A stretch of 64,000 bases of DNA from Sphingobacteriales bacterium (GTDB lineage Bacteria > Bacteroidota > Bacteroidia > Chitinophagales > JADIYW01). The stretch spans positions 43,002-107,001 of the forward strand of contig JADKIQ010000024.1 of the NCBI GenBank assembly GCA_016721245.1. The letters run 5' to 3'. How positions within the stretch are numbered: the stretch's first letter is position 1; every line of letters starts with the position of its first letter. The position numbers and the translations under genes were made by a program. A model generated the notes under the pieces. It had not been told where the DNA came from and did no database searches. It worked only from the letters and a program-made list of their open reading frames with translations. Positions 63,901-64,000 of this stretch are shown one piece after another.

Positions 63901-64000
63901 GTATATTAATAGTATTTCCTGCTGCCACACCAGTACCCACAGTAGATCCTAAAGTGTATGCGTTCTTGGGTGTTGTATTGAGTAACTATATATAATCATC
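60963..64000 (-). CDS. 3' part of a giant T9SS type-A adhesin with Ig-like repeats, fragmented by frameshifts
   Basis: Six minus-strand fragments (63884-63543, 63396-63193, 63125-62811, 62587-62081, 62067-61600, 61519-61076) line up as one protein running off the right edge. Repeating elements are LINGSSQGAYTLGSSVG, GQVITI followed by GRR, and a Cys-rich 'GC..G.GCTG', with a period of about 297 bp. The 3' end has a fibronectin-like domain (VELLSFTGWNQGVVNKLQWI) and a type-A sorting domain. Its tail is recovered with one more A near 61106: YEKPSALVKGLNTLQFDF, then SQLAKGTYVLQFSDKDGK and HSTKFVKE, stop at 60963. Roughly one shift per repeat unit is present, so the true protein cannot be given. 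Confidence 0.75.

Overview
The window is AT-rich (roughly two thirds A+T by eye), densely packed chromosomal DNA from a Bacteroidota bacterium, probably environmental and Chitinophagales- or Saprospirales-like. The evidence is four kinds. There are several very large secreted proteins with gliding-motility/type IX secretion (T9SS) C-terminal domains. There is a PorP/SprF family protein. The promoters fit the Bacteroidota consensus (TTTG, about 20 nt, TAnnTTTG). The ORFs use few recognisable Shine-Dalgarno sites. I found no rRNA, tRNA, CRISPR array or insertion sequence.

Layout. 1-1.3 kb: the N-terminal part of an unrecognised helical protein, divergent from a tiny secreted-looking peptide gene built of six IDPTGN repeats and closed by a strong terminator. 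1.4-5.9 kb: a hotdog thioesterase, release factor 3, an unknown lipoprotein and a Kir-type K+ channel, all on the minus strand. 5.9-22.8 kb: an adhesin cluster on the plus strand, with three giant repeat proteins that end in the T9SS type-B sorting domain, then a PorP/SprF protein fused to an OmpA-like domain and a terminator. This looks like a cell-surface module with its own outer-membrane partner. 22.8-37 kb: housekeeping and small accessory genes (UbiB-like kinase, desaturase, dCTP deaminase, a two-component system, DMT transporter, two VOC proteins, DEAD-box helicase, S1 protein, ABC exporter). 37-51 kb: a long minus-strand run with cytochrome c maturation genes ccmE and ccmF, a DUF2520 protein, mutS2, a T9SS-secreted subtilase and a split mnmC (mnmD plus an FAD oxidoreductase). 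51-59.7 kb: folE, an ORF6N protein, ssb, rlmF, an alpha/beta hydrolase, a glutathione peroxidase lipoprotein, an orphan response regulator with Glu in place of the phospho-acceptor Asp, thrS and infC. 59.8-64 kb: a broken PIN-like gene with a broken upstream partner, a structured intergenic stretch, and the shattered 3' part of another giant T9SS adhesin.

Sequence quality differs along the window. Genes up to about 58 kb are open, including one of 6.5 kb. From 58.1 kb to the right edge nearly every gene carries apparent one-base deletions, mostly in A or T homopolymers, including the essential thrS. I read this as consensus error near a contig end rather than biological decay, but raw reads are needed to decide.

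The most novel candidates are the repeat-peptide locus at the left edge, the type-B adhesin/PorP-OmpA cluster with its 22-copy 51-residue two-cysteine repeat, and the Glu-receiver response regulator.
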